The translations under genes and the position numbers were made by a program. From Nematopogon swammerdamellus (Eukaryota; Arthropoda; Insecta; Lepidoptera; Adelidae), in the NCBI GenBank assembly GCA_946902875.1, contig OX336351.1, forward strand, positions 3,965,761-4,029,760: a stretch of 64,000 nt of DNA. The letters are read 5' to 3'. Every line of letters begins with the position of its first letter. Within the stretch, counting starts at the first letter, position 1. Positions 29,778 through 41,070 of the stretch are shown in pieces. The notes under the pieces are model-generated. The model searched no databases and had not been told where the DNA came from. It worked only from the letters and a program-made list of their open reading frames with translations.

Positions 29778-31540
29778 GGAATAGAGACAGGGACACGTTG
29801 AAAGGTGCGGCGTCACAGTCACAGCGGCTGACGCAAGCCGCGGCCCGGGCCGGCCATACTTGAACCTGGTAGCTGAGGTCGAGTCCGGGAACACCTAAGT
29901 AACGAAAACGATGACACACGTGTCCTAAAATCTTAGAGCAGCAATGCAACTCAGTGACTAGTTTTCTTATTGCAAAATGCTGTCAGTGTGACTATGTATT
30001 AGTGTAATTCTGTAATACTCTAAAACTCTACTTGTGCCAGTTATGAAGGTTTTAGATACAGATGTTGTATTGGGAATTTAAGAGGATGTTTCGTTGCACA
30101 CTGCTTAATTAAATAAACAGCCACGAACGAGCAATGTGTTGCCTGGTGGAAACCAACGTAATTCGGTTTAAAGAATCTTTATTACCTCAAAGAACGTGTG
30201 AACATTCGCTTATAGAGATTACAAATTGTTACAAAGCGAATAAGTACTTAAAATTAAATTTAAAACTAAACATATGATAATGTACAACAAATTTATGCCC
30301 TAGACGTATGATTATGATATTAAATTATGATAATAAATTAAATTTAGGACAGTTACCTACTTGTGAAAAGAAGAAATTCAAACGAAATATTGATCCATCA
30401 AATAAACCATTATCAGAGTTGATGGCGAGCTCATGTGAGAGGGATTTAATAAATTGTGTTGGATTTCGTTGAGCGTTCTCTATCCCTTAGGGACTCTGAG
30501 CCCTAAGTAATAGGGAAGATGGGGAGAGGAACTATGGAGCTGATTCTTGGAGCTGATATTAACAAATCATTGATAAAAGCCCTAAAAATATAATTAAAAA
30601 AAAAAAACCCCTAAGGTTACGTATGAATCATATGACAAATGTGAGTAATTTCTCTCAGATAACCGTACGAATTTCTGTATGCGAGAAGGTAAACGCGCAA
30701 GGTTAAGGCAAATAAATAATTTATGGAAATGCATAAACATAATAAATGAAAGAACTGACAATGTATTTTAATTTGAATAATGCGATTACGTACGATTTGC
30801 ATGGACGAATATATTTTTTCCAAATAATGATATTTAATAATGCAATGACCCGGTAAATAACAATAACACAAATTATACAGTTAATGCGCCAAAATAATTT
30901 CAGATCACTTCATTTCGTGACTGGCGAACAATTTGCAATCAAATAGGTAAATGTAACATTGTGTTACGTAAAATAAGATAAGAAATAAGATATTGTGATC
31001 ATCCCTCTGAACAGAGCTACAAATATAATTTAACAATGTGAACTTGTAATCCCTCACATAACTTACACTATCTCTGAAAACCAGTATGGCCGGTCGCATT
31101 ATGTTTAGCATTTAGTTGGAAGTATGCAGCTTCTCGATTTGATGCTTCATTCCTATAAGCTTCCTTGTTAGAACATTCCTATACAAGTTTCCTTGTTAAG
31201 AACATTCCTATAAGCTTCCTTATTAGAAGCGACAGGCATTTGACTGCCTTGAACTTTTCGAAAATATTTAATTACGGAAGTAATGAGATTAATAATTTCA
31301 AACCGATAAATACATCGTCTGCTAGGTTTTTTGTAAGAAGTATTTTTACCCGCCTACGGAGAAGCCAAGAAAGGTTCATACACTTGACGATCGTGTACAC
31401 TGTACATACGACGGAATAAGAAGTGTAGATAGAAGGGCCATGCATGAAACGGTCGTACTATTGAACTTGTACTTGACAATTTTACTTACGACATTTTAGT
31501 CCGTACTACGAGACTAAAGTACTAAAAGTAGTTTCCTCAG
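29778..31540. other. 1.75 kb AT-rich, no gene identified
   Basis: Frames are short and without domains. 31155-31225 has a short triplicated AAGCTTCCTTGTTAGAACATTCCTAT-like sequence. Otherwise apparently unique. Confidence 0.45.
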
Positions 31541-31544
31541 ATAT

Positions 31545-31842
31545 GTTTTTTTTATGGCCACTGACACCGTTGGCTACATCACCTACAACGTCCGTGATGT
31601 CAGCCCATAACACCGGGTGAACTAGGTGCCATGTCAGTGCTTCCCCCTTTAATCGTGCCGGCTACACTGAACTGGTCGGAAAACACAAACTATTTACATA
31701 GCCGTTTCGACCGTCGTTTCATTCAGTGCGGTGGTACCAACCCGGGCGGGTTAAACCCTACCACCAAGTAAGATTAGGAGGGAAGGGACCTACAGTTTTA
31801 CGAGGAATCCGAACCTCGGTCAGCCTCCAACGGTCAGCATGT
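31545..31842 (-). mobile_element. tRNA/5S-like SINE, body and tail
   Basis: TTTTTTTATGG...GACACCGTTGGCTACATCACC through CCTACCACCAAGTAAGATTAGG to CCTCCAACGGTCAGC. The 5S-like head is cut off after the GGTCAG. Confidence 0.85.
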
Positions 31843-32240
31843 ATCTACTACGGCTGAACGTCTGCACTGAGCCGTGCGATCTCGTGCCTTGTATGAAGTA
31901 AGTCAAGCGGTACTTACTTGCGGCGCGCCGACCACGCCCCCTTTTACCCTCTAACCAACTCATATGCTCTGTGGTACATGCATAACAACTGATTAGTACT
32001 GCGTACAGATAGATCTGTCATACTGTCATATATCTCAACAGATCACAGTCAGATTTCTGCCCATCGTCAAGCAATAAGAATTTGGGTAGAGCTTACGTAG
32101 GAACTATTAAGTAATCTGTGGCAGAGCGAGCGCTCACCATGATGGGCCATAGCATAGGCGTTCCGAGTGGGGGTGTGTTGTCAGGGGTTAGGTTAGGTTA
32201 TTTTAACCCAAACCACCAAAAATACTTTCTAGCGTAGTTT
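31843..32240. other. Sequence without a recognised feature
   Basis: No ORF or repeat that I can name. 32184-32200 has a GGTTAGGTTAGG run. Confidence 0.4.
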
Positions 32241-32244
32241 TTTT

Positions 32245-32720
32245 TTTTTTTATGGACCCTGACACGGTTTGCTACATCACCTACAACATCCGTGATGTCA
32301 GCCCATAACAAAGGGTGAACTAGGTGCCATGTCAGTGCTTCCCTTCATTTCATGTCGGCTACACTAAACTGGACGGAAAACACGAACTATTTACATAGCC
32401 GTTTCGACCGACGTTTCGTTCAGTGCGGTGGTACCAACTCGGCCGGGATAAACCCTACCACCTAGTAAGGTAAGAAGGGAAGGGACCTACAGTTTAACGC
32501 GGAATCCGAACCACGGTCAACCTCCAACGGTCGAGCGGTCACCCATCCAATCACTGACCGCGCTCAGCGTTGCTTAAAAACAGTTGACTAACCAACCGCG
32601 CCACTGAGCTACCGAGGCTGACGAATTTTCTTATCCCTTAGTCGACTTTTACGACATGCGACGGGGAGAGATGCAGTGGGGCTATTCTTTTTAAGTACCG
32701 ACCCCACACGGTACAACCCC
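32245..32720 (-). mobile_element. tRNA/5S-like SINE with head and 5' module
   Basis: T-run (32241-32252), body, CCTACCACCTAGTAAGGTAAG, 5S-like GGTCACCCATCC...CGCTCAGCGTTGCTTAA (32529-32568), A-box GAGCTACCGAGG (~32607), then the GTCGACTTTTACGACATG...CCCCACACGGTAC module to 32720. Confidence 0.88.
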
Positions 32721-33123
32721 TACCCCTGAACCAAAGCCATGGCACGCCCATCCGTTTAAAAAAACCATTCAAGAATAATACAATCTCGCTAACGTGATAT
32801 TAACTTGGCTGGGAAAGAATATAACGTGCGTATTCGTGTAGCGCTGTAGCAGCGCGGTGGTCGGGTAACGATTGACAAGCAATGGTGACAGAGCAGGTAC
32901 AATAAACCGGTATTGGGTCAGTTGCGTGTGTAGTGTAGAGTAAATACTCTATATATAATAAATAACGCCTACATAATAATTTTCCTCGTTTAATTCGTGA
33001 TCAATTAATTCAGGTACGCTACGCGGTAAACCACAGACATGTTAACGCCGCGTTATAATCGGATTATAATCGATCCCGTTTAAAATATTGCGATCGAAGT
33101 TCGCAGAAGACAGAGGATCACAT
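32721..33123. other. Sequence without a recognised feature
   Basis: AT-rich with no repeat recognised. Confidence 0.4.
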
Positions 33124-33460
33124 ACACCTTCTTACCTTACTAGTTGGTAGGGTTTAACCCGCCCGGGTTGGTACCTCCGCACTGAATGAAAGGTCGGTTG
33201 AAACGGCTATTTAAATAGTTCGTGTTTTCCGTCCAGTTCAGTGTACAGCCGGCACGACCGAAGGGAAGCACTGACATGGCACCTAGTAAGATAAGGGAAT
33301 GGACCTACAGTTTAACGTGGAATCCGAACCACGGTCAGTATCCCAATGGTCGAGCGGTCACCCATCCAAGTACTGACCGCGCTCAGCGTTGCTTAATAGC
33401 AGTCGACTGACCACACCACTGAGCTACCGATGCTGACGAATTTCCTTATCCCTTAGTCGA
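33124..33460. mobile_element. Chimeric SINE: body forward, head reversed
   Basis: 33124-33287 is the body in the + sense (CTTCTTACCTTACTAG...GACATGGCACCTAGT). From 33288 the sequence is the opposite strand of the head (AAGATAAGG...GGTCACCCATCC...GAGCTACCGATGCTGAC). The junction falls at CACCTAGT, which occurs in both segments. Confidence 0.85.
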
Positions 33461-33776
33461 CTTAATACTCTTAGGTTTCAGCTGCTTAAAAAATATCACC
33501 AATCAGGAACATACGCACATTAGATTGTCACGCGAAATATATCATGGATATGAAATAACTAAGTTTTGTGACGCGCACGAGTCAGACAACGAACTCAAGG
33601 ACTGTTTACGCTGGAGTCTGTTTGGTTGAGCAAGACAAGACAGAACCGTGTCAGCGACAAACATACCAAAGACTAAATTATTCAATATTTGTTCCGAGAA
33701 CGAGACGAGGTCGACTTTGGGATAATATGAAAGGTTTGTAAGTGTACTAAGTAGGTAATTACAATACTTAAACAAA

Positions 33777-33955
33777 ATCAAGTGCGAGTCGGAATCGCGT
33801 ACCGAGTTTTCCGCACCACAAAGATAAAAACCTTAAAACACACGTTTCTTCTATGGGAACCCCTTAATTTTTAAGGAACCCTTGTGATTGTGTTATTGGC
33901 TGACATCACGGATGTTGTAGGTGATGTAGCCAACCGTGTCAGTTTCCATAAAACA
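33777..33955 (+). mobile_element. R4 5' part followed by a SINE tail
   Basis: AAATCAAGTGCGAGTCGGAATCGCG to CCCTTAATTTTTAAGG (R4, truncated), then TTATTGGCTGACATCACGG...GTCAGTTTCCATAAAA (SINE 3' end). Confidence 0.75.
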
Positions 33956-34295
33956 ACCCTCCGTGCGGGAGTAAAATCTGCACTTGATCTATTTTTAATT
34001 TTCTTACGTTTCTAAGTGAAATTTTCTTTTTCTGATTGCACAGTTAAACAGTACCTTACATTTTGGAAATTGATAAGAAATCTGACATAGGCCGAAAATA
34101 GAAATACAATGAAAATGAACGGAAATAGCAAGAATTAGTTGTATTTATACAAATTCCTAACATAAAACGAATATTTTTCAAAGACTTTGACAAGACTTAA
34201 GACCTATGTCGTAAGACGTAGGTATATCGAGACTCGAGACCGCGAAATTTTATTTTCAGATGTTCAATGCTCAAGGGTTTTCTAATACATACACA
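33956..34295. other. Sequence without a recognised feature
   Basis: AT-rich and no ORF above background. Confidence 0.4.
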
Positions 34296-34450
34296 TTACA
34301 CACGCTGTATTGCTGCAATAGGGCCAGAATAATCGGCGTTGTGCTGCAAGAACTCTGGTAAATTACATAACAACACAGACCACCACTATCAAGCATCAAG
34401 TAAGGCACGAAGGCACTCTGCATGGCTCGGTGGAAGGACCGTGCCAAGGG
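34296..34450 (-). mobile_element. SINE-2 body fragment
   Basis: ACACGCTGTATTGCTGCAAT, CGGCGTTGTGCTGCAAGAAC, AAGTAAGGCACGAAGGCAC, GGAAGGACCGTGCCAAG. Confidence 0.75.
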
Positions 34451-34825
34451 TTTCTAATTAACATAAAAATAACGATTGAGAGAAGGCAAATCATCAAGTT
34501 TTTCTTACTGTAAATCAAAATTCTGCTGAATTTGATAAATTCAAATTGTTTATATGCATAAACTCATATTTTATTAATAACTTGACTGAACCCTATGTTC
34601 TTTGTTTTGTATTTTATTATATTTTTTAAGGTTATATCTTGACTTAATATTTTTAATTTTTTGCTTAGATATAGTATGTCATATTTAACATAATGAAAAC
34701 TTTGTATGTACCTAAGTTATATTAAAAAAAAAAGCTCTATAAGGTTTCTTACCTGGTTCTTCCTTATAGATTACACAGCTGAACGGGGCACGACAAAAAA
34801 AAAATTATGACAACCATACTGAATA

Positions 34826-34983
34826 TTGTATAAATTTTTCGGTTATGCGGTATAACTCGCTTTTATTAGTCGACGTTTCGTCCCTCGCTCCGGGGACACG
34901 TCGTCGGGGACACGAGGGACGAAACGTCGACTAATAAAAGTGAGTCGCTTTAATTATACCGCATAACCGAAAAATTTATACAA
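34826..34983. mobile_element. Fold-back element (158 bp)
   Basis: The left arm TTGTATAAATTTTTCGGTTATGCGGTATAA and TTTTATTAGTCGACGTTTCGTCCCTCG is matched by an almost exact complement on the right; the loop is CTCCGGGGACACGTCGTCGGGGACA. Confidence 0.9.
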
Positions 34984-35116
34984 TGTGTAATAGCGGTAAA
35001 AGCCTAAACGAACACATACTGAATATGCATTATGTCTCAATGAAATATTGTTATTGTTGTGTGTTCTTTATGACGAAATAAATATCTGAACCTTTACAAG
35101 CAATTAAATAGTAACC

Positions 35117-35273
35117 TTCTTGATGTGTCTCAGGATCTTCCTCTTGCGGCGCAGCAGCGTCTTGCCGCAGTACCGGAGGGTCTCCAGCCAGCGGCAGCGC
35201 GTGGGCACCAGGTCCCACACCCCGCCGCCGCCAGCGCCGCGCCTCGCACCCACCATCTCCTCCATATTCACAT
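35117..35273 (-). CDS. Unidentified coding-like segment
   Basis: The minus frame from ATG at 35268 reads MEEMVGARRGAGGGGVWDL, VPTRCRWLETLRYCGKTLL and RRKRKILRHIKK, ending near AAG|GTTACT, a weak donor. GC content and codon use are much more gene-like than the surroundings. I do not recognise the family. It could be an exon of a gene reaching beyond the repeats, or a domesticated fragment. Confidence 0.35.
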
Positions 35274-35331
35274 ACACACGCACATCTTGCGACCACCTTC
35301 CAATCGTCGGCACTTCACTTCGGGTCCGCGT

Positions 35332-35454
35332 TCACAGGCGCGAGGCGTCCAGGATGGCCCTGCAGAGCAGGCGGTAGACGCGACCGTCTGGGTCGCGCAG
35401 GGAGAGCAGAGTGGTCACCGACAGCGAGAGCGTGCGCCACACGCTTCGTAACAT
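35332..35454 (-). CDS. Unidentified coding-like segment, 40 codons
   Basis: The minus frame from ATG at 35454: MLRSVWRTLSLSVTTLLSLR, DPDGRVYRLLCRAILDASRL, then TGA. Same GC-rich island as 35117-35273 but not in a joinable frame without splicing; CT|GTGAAC at the end could be a donor. No family recognised. Confidence 0.3.
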   Translation of the reverse strand: MLRSVWRTLSLSVTTLLSLRDPDGRVYRLLCRAILDASRL

Positions 35455-35534
35455 TTCTTAGAACGGCGGCGCGGCGGCCGATAGTCGAGGGAAAACCTGC
35501 CTGCGTGAGAGGAGACGCCCCGTTAGTACTCTTC

Positions 35535-35935
35535 GGCTGGTGTACTCTTTTACACGACACCGTTACACTTCGGTTGATTGGGACGCTGTTTTATACAACC
35601 CCGATATATTTCGGAGGGAGTTTGCTCTTTTTTACAACACCGTTACACTTCGGTTGAGTGGGACGCTGTTTTATCCAACCCCGGTATCAAGAACATTTGC
35701 CCGATATATTTCGGAGGGAGTGCTCTTTTTTACAACACCGTTACACTTCGGTTGAGTGGGACGCTGTTTTATACAACCCCGATATATTTCGGAGGGAGTA
35801 CTCTTTTTTACAAAACACCGTTACCTACACTTCGGTTGAGTGGGACGCTGTTTTATACAACCCCCATATATTTCGGAGGGAGTGCTGTTTTTTACAACAT
35901 CGTTACACTACGGTTGGGTGGGATGCTCTTACATA
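35535..35935. repeat. Minisatellite, ~80-99 bp unit, about 5 copies
   Basis: GGGACGCTGTTTTATACAACCCC starts near 35579, 35658, 35757 and 35844, with a variant at 35920. Each is followed by GATATATTTCGGAGGGAGT and ACACCGTTACACTTCGGTTGA. The second unit has a 17-19 base insertion. Confidence 0.92.
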
Positions 35936-36390
35936 CGTGAATTTTTCCGAAGGTGACGCGCGGCGCAAGACCACTTACCCGACAAGGATCTCTAAGCAAA
36001 TCGAATTACGAGAAACATTGATCACTTAACTCACGAAGAAAACAATAATAATAACGAACCACGTCGTTAGCAGTTAGTGGAAGCGTCTACGACAACAACT
36101 GACAACATTGATTGTTTCCACTCTCCAAATTAATCTAGTCGTAATGGCCTTACCGATTTGTTAACCGCGACCGATCGTCAACATCTTGTTGCGGTTTGGA
36201 GGAGGATTTTGGTCGGCAGCCTTACGTAAAACCTATTTGGTAATTTTCTACACAGAAACTTTATATCTCTGACTCAGCGCCTATACCGATTTGACCCTAT
36301 TCTGTATACCGAACGCCACGGATATCCAAGGCTCTAGCTAGTGTAAGTCTGTCCCAGTACTTGTCGAATACTGAGTAATATGAAAAAAAA
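35936..36390. other. Sequence without a recognised feature
   Basis: No ORF or named repeat. Confidence 0.4.
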
Positions 36391-36585
36391 AAGATGCTAC
36401 CACGGATCCGTGGTAGTATCGGCACCAACCGGTTCTGTAGGTCTTTTATTAACAGAACCGGGAAAATGTGGAGCGCACTCCCTGCCCATCTATTTCCTCC
36501 CAAGTACAGCCTGGGGTTTTTCAAAAGGGGCATGAAAATCAGCTCCTGTCAGGCCGGCATGGCATTCCGTGCATCACAGAATATA
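36391..36585 (+). mobile_element. Jockey/R1-like retroposon 3' fragment
   Basis: The frame encodes NRFCRSFINRTGKMWSALPA and FPPKYSLGFFKRGMK, closely related to the insertion at 23768-24152. Confidence 0.85.
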
Positions 36586-36890
36586 TAACCCTAGCGAATA
36601 TCGAGAATCTAGCGAAGTAATGTCGATGGTAAGTAATTGAGATCATGACAATAACAGCGTCTCGAAATAAAAAAGAGCGGCGACAACTCTCGTGGCTTGT
36701 GGCATGAGGAGCTCACGAGCTGTATTAGTTAGTATAGTCACGTTGTTGCACGCACCGTTTCAATTAATAAATGAGTGTAGATAAATGTAAGTGCAATAAG
36801 CTGCACGTAAAGAGCGCCCGGTATTAATTCTCATCTCCTTGATGAGCTGTGATATATCTTAGAAGGGATCATAAAACTTTTATATTACAA
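36586..36890. other. Sequence without a recognised feature
   Basis: No ORF or named repeat. Confidence 0.4.
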
Positions 36891-36892
36891 TT

Positions 36893-37472
36893 TGTGAAAT
36901 TTTGCAACTTGTGTTAACGTCGCCATCGTCTTCATCATCTTCTGAATCGTTGCTTATCGTGACATTTATTTATTTATTTCATTTGACACACATTTTTTTA
37001 AACATATGTTCTGCACTAGAAAGATCTGTCTCTTAGAGGCAGTTGTGGACAGTATTAGGTAGACATTTATTGTGCGCTGGTTTATGGGCGATTAGTTTAA
37101 TTAAATCATAGTTATGTAATAGAGGTAATTATATTGCATGTACAATTTCAGATTCTTTCACTTTGACCTAGAAACTAACATTACTTAAAAGCGCATTTAT
37201 AATAATCAAACATTGTATTTCTTTTGTCAGTCAGTCAGTCAGCGTGTTGTGAAGTTTTGCAATGTGTATTAACGTCGCCATCATCTTCATGATCTTCTGA
37301 ATCGTTGTTTATCGTGACATAGGCGATTAGTTTAAGCCATAGTTATGTAATACCGGTAATTACATTGCACGTACAATTTCTGAATCTTTCACTTTGACCT
37401 AGAAACTACCATTACTTAAAAGCGCATTTATAATCAAACATTGTATTTATTTTGTCAGTCGGTCAGTGTGGA
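36893..37472. repeat. Two-copy tandem duplication (one copy with ~120-bp insertion)
   Basis: GTTAACGTCGCCATCGTCTTC...TTTGTCAGTCAGTCAG (36913-37240) repeats as TATTAACGTCGCCATCATCTTC...TTTGTCAGTCGGTCAG (37266-37470). The first copy alone has TTTATTTATTTATTTCATTTG...CGCTGGTTTATG between CGTGACAT and GGCGATTAG. Confidence 0.88.
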
Positions 37473-37626
37473 TGCTTCCACTGCTGGACATACGCCTCTC
37501 CAATTTTCCTCCAGTCCTCCCGGTCTTCAGCGGTACGGAACCAGTGCTTTCCGCCGACGTACTTGATGTCGTCGTCCCTTCTGGCGGGTTGTCTGCCCAC
37601 ACTCCGTTTTCCTGCCCACGGCCGCC
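37473..37626 (-). mobile_element. RTE-type C-terminal fragment
   Basis: The minus frame: GKRSVGRQPARRDDDIKYVG, then AEDREDWRKIGEAYVQQW, the full RTE C-terminal signature. The 3' end continues into CCAGCAGTGGAAGC. Confidence 0.9.
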
Positions 37627-37802
37627 AAGGTGTCTTCAAGCGTCGTATTAACGGGCTAGACAGCCTAGCAACAGTCCGCAAATCTTTTGGCATGGCACCT
37701 AACTGAGCGTGGTTTCGCGAGGAGAGGTGATTTTGGCTGTGTCGACTGCACCATTGGTCCCTCGGCACAGACACGCATGCGGGTTTACATAAAAAAAAAA
37801 TG
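37627..37802 (+). mobile_element. Retroposon 3' end with A-tail
   Basis: GVFKRRINGLDSLATVRKSF then stop, followed by GAGCGTGGTTTCGCGAGGAG and an A10 tail: the + version of the family at 5862 and 40190. It is fused directly to the RTE fragment. Confidence 0.75.
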
Positions 37803-38039
37803 TAGGACACGATTTAAACAATATATTTTACTACCTATATGTCTAACGACGCGACAAAACCGTTACGTCTTACCCTCGGCGTTTCCTTCCACATGTTCCT
37901 TGACAACTGTTGCGGAACTAATTTGCCTACCGTCCCAACATGGAAATCCGCAAGGCCTTTCACGATCATTATAGACCCCGCGTCTGCAGTGTATCAAATC
38001 GTCGACATCGAAAGACGGAAGTGTGGGATTACCGTCCGC

Positions 38040-38170
38040 TAGGTCGGACGACATCAAGTATACGTCGTCGGCGGAAATCAGTGGGTTTCATAGCGCTGAA
38101 GGCCGGGAAGACTACGGGAAAATTGCAGAAGCGTATGTCCAGCAGTGGACGCACACACGCCGACAGACCG
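38040..38170 (+). mobile_element. RTE C-terminal fragment
   Basis: CGGACGACATCAAGTATACG...GTGGGTTTCATAGCGCTGAAGGCC...GAAGCGTATGTCCAGCAGTGGACG, the DDIKY to EAYVQQW segment with frame breaks. Confidence 0.75.
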
Positions 38171-38470
38171 AAAGACGGGCGTTGATTTGATATAAACTTA
38201 CAAACTAAACTTACGCCGAACCACTGCGCCAAGCAAAGCATTTACAGATCGGATAGTGCATTGCGACGTTATGTCATTCTGGCTGTTCTGTCACTTCAAC
38301 CGCGCCGAGGTTTCTAAACATTCGTCGCTTAGTTTCTACCTACACTCGGCCGGTCGGCCGGCGAACAGTTGCTTTCAGTGCAACGCGAGTCCCGGGTATC
38401 GACCTCGCGGCGCATTTCCGCCTAGAAATCTACGCTGCAGCAGCAGCGTCACGACCGGCCGATACACATG
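38171..38470. other. Sequence without a recognised feature
   Basis: GC-rich near 38350-38460 (CGGCCGGTCGGCCGGCG). No domain seen. Confidence 0.35.
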
Positions 38471-38477
38471 TCAGGGT

Positions 38478-38660
38478 TTTTTTTTAAATAAAAACCAGCA
38501 TGGGTGACTGCGCCGAGCAAGCGACTAATGGTGCAGTCGGCCGACAGAGACAAATTCACTTCTCGCGAAACTACCCTCAGTGAGATGCCACGCCAGCAGA
38601 TTTTCGGAAATGTTGTTGGGTTGTTATTCTCTTAAAAAGGATTCAGGAAACAAACTTGAG
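38478..38660 (-). mobile_element. Retroposon 3' fragment with T-run
   Basis: T-run, ACCAGCATGGGTGACTGCG, then CTTCTCGCGAAACTACCCTCAGTGAGATGCCACGCCAGCAG: same family as 5862 and 40190. Confidence 0.7.
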
Positions 38661-39110
38661 GAAAGACAAGTTCCACACCCTAGTGGTGCGAAAAAGAAAC
38701 CTACCAGATTGCATCAGACAGATTTGTATCGCTGGCTGATTTTATGACGTCTTTATTCTTCTAGATTTAGATTAGACAGTGCAGGAGAGCGGCATATGTA
38801 GGGAATTTCTCTGCTTGATTGAATACAGAAATAGGTAATTCGTCAACGCAACGTCCGAAATTGGATGAGACTTCACACTGACTAGCCAAGCTCGGATGTC
38901 AGTGGACCGGCTACAACTGTCGCGACGTGACGATCGTTGAAGAGAAGGCGTTTTTTTGGCAGCCATGGACCGTGAGGTTCGGGGTTGGCAGGTCGCCCGT
39001 CAGGTGATAAGACGATCTGATCTGGAGCGAAGCTACCTGTCGCCAAAGGCGTCGCTTTCGTTGGGAACTACCGACCGACTACTGAGCTTAGGGACGCAAC
39101 AAACGCATAA
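38661..39110. other. Sequence without a recognised feature
   Basis: 38972-39060 (AGGTTCGGGGTTGGCAGGTC, AGGTGATAAGACGATCTGAT) may be another repeat. Nothing codes. Confidence 0.35.
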
Positions 39111-39114
39111 TACT

Positions 39115-39250
39115 TAAGGTACATACGACTGCTCTCATTTCTCACACTTTAGGAACTTATAAATATATATTATAAAAATAATCAAATATTTGATTATTTG
39201 ACAGCGTTCCTGAAGTGTGAGAAATGAGAGCAGTCGTCTGTACATACTAA
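39115..39250. mobile_element. Fold-back element (~135 bp)
   Basis: Arms GTACATACGACTGCTCTCATTTCTCACACTT and AAGTGTGAGAAATGAGAGCAGTCGTCTGTACATAC. The centre contains a second palindrome, AATAATCAAATATTTGATTATT. Confidence 0.9.
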
Positions 39251-39725
39251 CAAAATATTGTGACTTGCGAAATTTGTTGCCAGTTATTCTTCGCATTGAA
39301 ATAGAACTGACGGATTTGTCGACATTTCCAAGCGTAGTAGGTTACCTAACTATGTATGAATGAAATTATACAATAAACCAAAAAGCGTCTTTTCAATATT
39401 GAAACTTACTCCGCCAAAAATCGTAGGTGTGCAGAATGACGTAAAGAGTCGGGAAGCGACGGTCAACCGATCGAACGCAGCGCTCAACGTGCGCGCGTGT
39501 CGCTTGCGGTTGCGTTACGTTGTATGCGTTTCCAGCGCATAAAAGTACTTAGACGGAAGGTGCGCTGATGGTGCGTCTCTAGGCTTAATGGCCGGTGTCG
39601 GGAACAAACGAAAGAACAAAAGTTTTAAGGAAAATCACTGACGTCAGAGTTGAGGGGAGACGATTGAGGAGAATATTGCCAAAGGTCGCCACTCTCGTGA
39701 CAACGTTCCCGTGTTCCACGTTAAC

Positions 39726-39925
39726 GTTTTTCATGCAACCCGATATGGATTATAAGGGCCAGAGCATATGGTTCGATCAGCCAATATCTCCCTCAAGAAG
39801 ACACGATACCGGAGACTTTCCGTTAGATTGCTGGGTATACTGGACTAGAGGCGAACACAGCCGAGGCTTCCGTTTGACCAGCTTTCGTCCAGTGCGATGA
39901 CACCAACCGTGGACTACAGTTTGAG
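39726..39925 (-). mobile_element. R3 repeat copy
   Basis: CATGCAACCCGATATGGATTATAAGG, CAGCCAATATCTCCCTCAAG, GGGTATACTGGACTAGAGGCGAACAC. Confidence 0.75.
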
Positions 39926-40165
39926 CCTATAGATAGAGACTTATAAGGTGTATACAGTTAATTTAGTCTTATTGCTTTCAGTGACGAGTTTATCGGCAAC
40001 TCGTTGACGTTGACGTTTTAAGACGACTTAAACCGCTTACGTGTGGACTCGGCTTAAGCAGACCGCTATAACTGTTGTACTAACAACACCAGAGTAGACG
40101 AGAGAGCTGCAACGGTAAGTATAATATTGCGGTACCTACCTACATACAATGTTAGCAGCGAGGCT

Positions 40166-40440
40166 GAATTTTTTTTTTTTTTTTATGGACTACCGGCACG
40201 GGTGGCTTTGCCCAAAAGTTCAAAGAACGATTAACACACAGCCAATAACCCACTCCTCGCGAAACCACGCTCAGAGAGGCGCCATGCCAGCTACAAGGCG
40301 GACAAAGAGGTTGTTGTCAAATTTATCAACACCCCTTTTGAAGATTCCCAGGTTATAGGTGGTGGGGAACACACTCGCCGGAAGACCGTTCCATATTTTC
40401 GCCGTACGACATAGGAACGATTTCGAAAAGCGATGCGTTC
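40166..40440 (-). mobile_element. Jockey/CR1-like retroposon 3' end with A-tail
   Basis: The minus frame reads RTHRFSKSFLCRTAKIWNGL, PASVFPTTYNLGIFKRGV and ends VAGMAPL-stop. The 3' UTR runs to a T16 (A16 on the coding strand) at 40168-40183. Confidence 0.85.
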
Positions 40441-40535
40441 TCAGAAGTTGTGTGTCAACAACATATGGATGTTTATTATGTTATGTTATGTTATGTTAAT
40501 TTTTATGGGAAGCGCGGCATGTTGCATCGTTCCAC

Positions 40536-40780
40536 TTTTTTTTTATGCAATCCGATATGGGTGGCTGTGTCGGAGGGGCCAAAGCACATGCTCGAACCAG
40601 CCAATATCACCTCCTAGAAGGTAGGTGCCATACCGGAGACTTCCCTGGATTGCTGGCTATACTGGACTAGAGGAGAACACAACCAAGGCCGCTATGCGGC
40701 CATCTTACATCCAGTACGGTGGTACCAACCCAGTCGGCTACAATTAGAGCCTACCACCTAGTCAGGGGCAAGGGAAGCAC
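40536..40780 (-). mobile_element. R3 repeat, good copy
   Basis: T-run, ATGCAATCCGATATGGGTGG, GCCAAAGCACATGCTCGAACC, CCATACCGGAGACTTCCCTGG, ending GAGCCTACCACCTAGTCAGGGG. A (TTATG)n run (40478-40497) precedes it. Confidence 0.85.
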
Positions 40781-40854
40781 GTACGAGCAAATGACTAACG
40801 ATGCCCATGGGCATTCTGTGAGGCACGGGCATTGCGAATGCCGTGCCGGCCTCA

Positions 40855-41070
40855 GTCATGACAAGTGCCCTTTTCACGCCCCCTTTAAAAACCCCATGTT
40901 GTACTCGAGAGGAAATATAGGTAGGGAGTGACCATTTTCCCGTGCTGCGGTTTGTGGACGCCCCGAGAAGTTCCTTCGGCCAAGTTTACGTAGCAACGAG
41001 TAGGCCGGAGGGATGTTCAGTGTCTTCCCGGTTATGGGGAGAATTACGCTGTCCTGATATACCCATTCAC
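40855..41070 (-). mobile_element. Retroposon RT C-terminal fragment
   Basis: The minus frame includes FPLEYNMGFLKGA, corresponding to FPPKYSLGFFKRG elsewhere; upstream part degraded. Confidence 0.6.
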
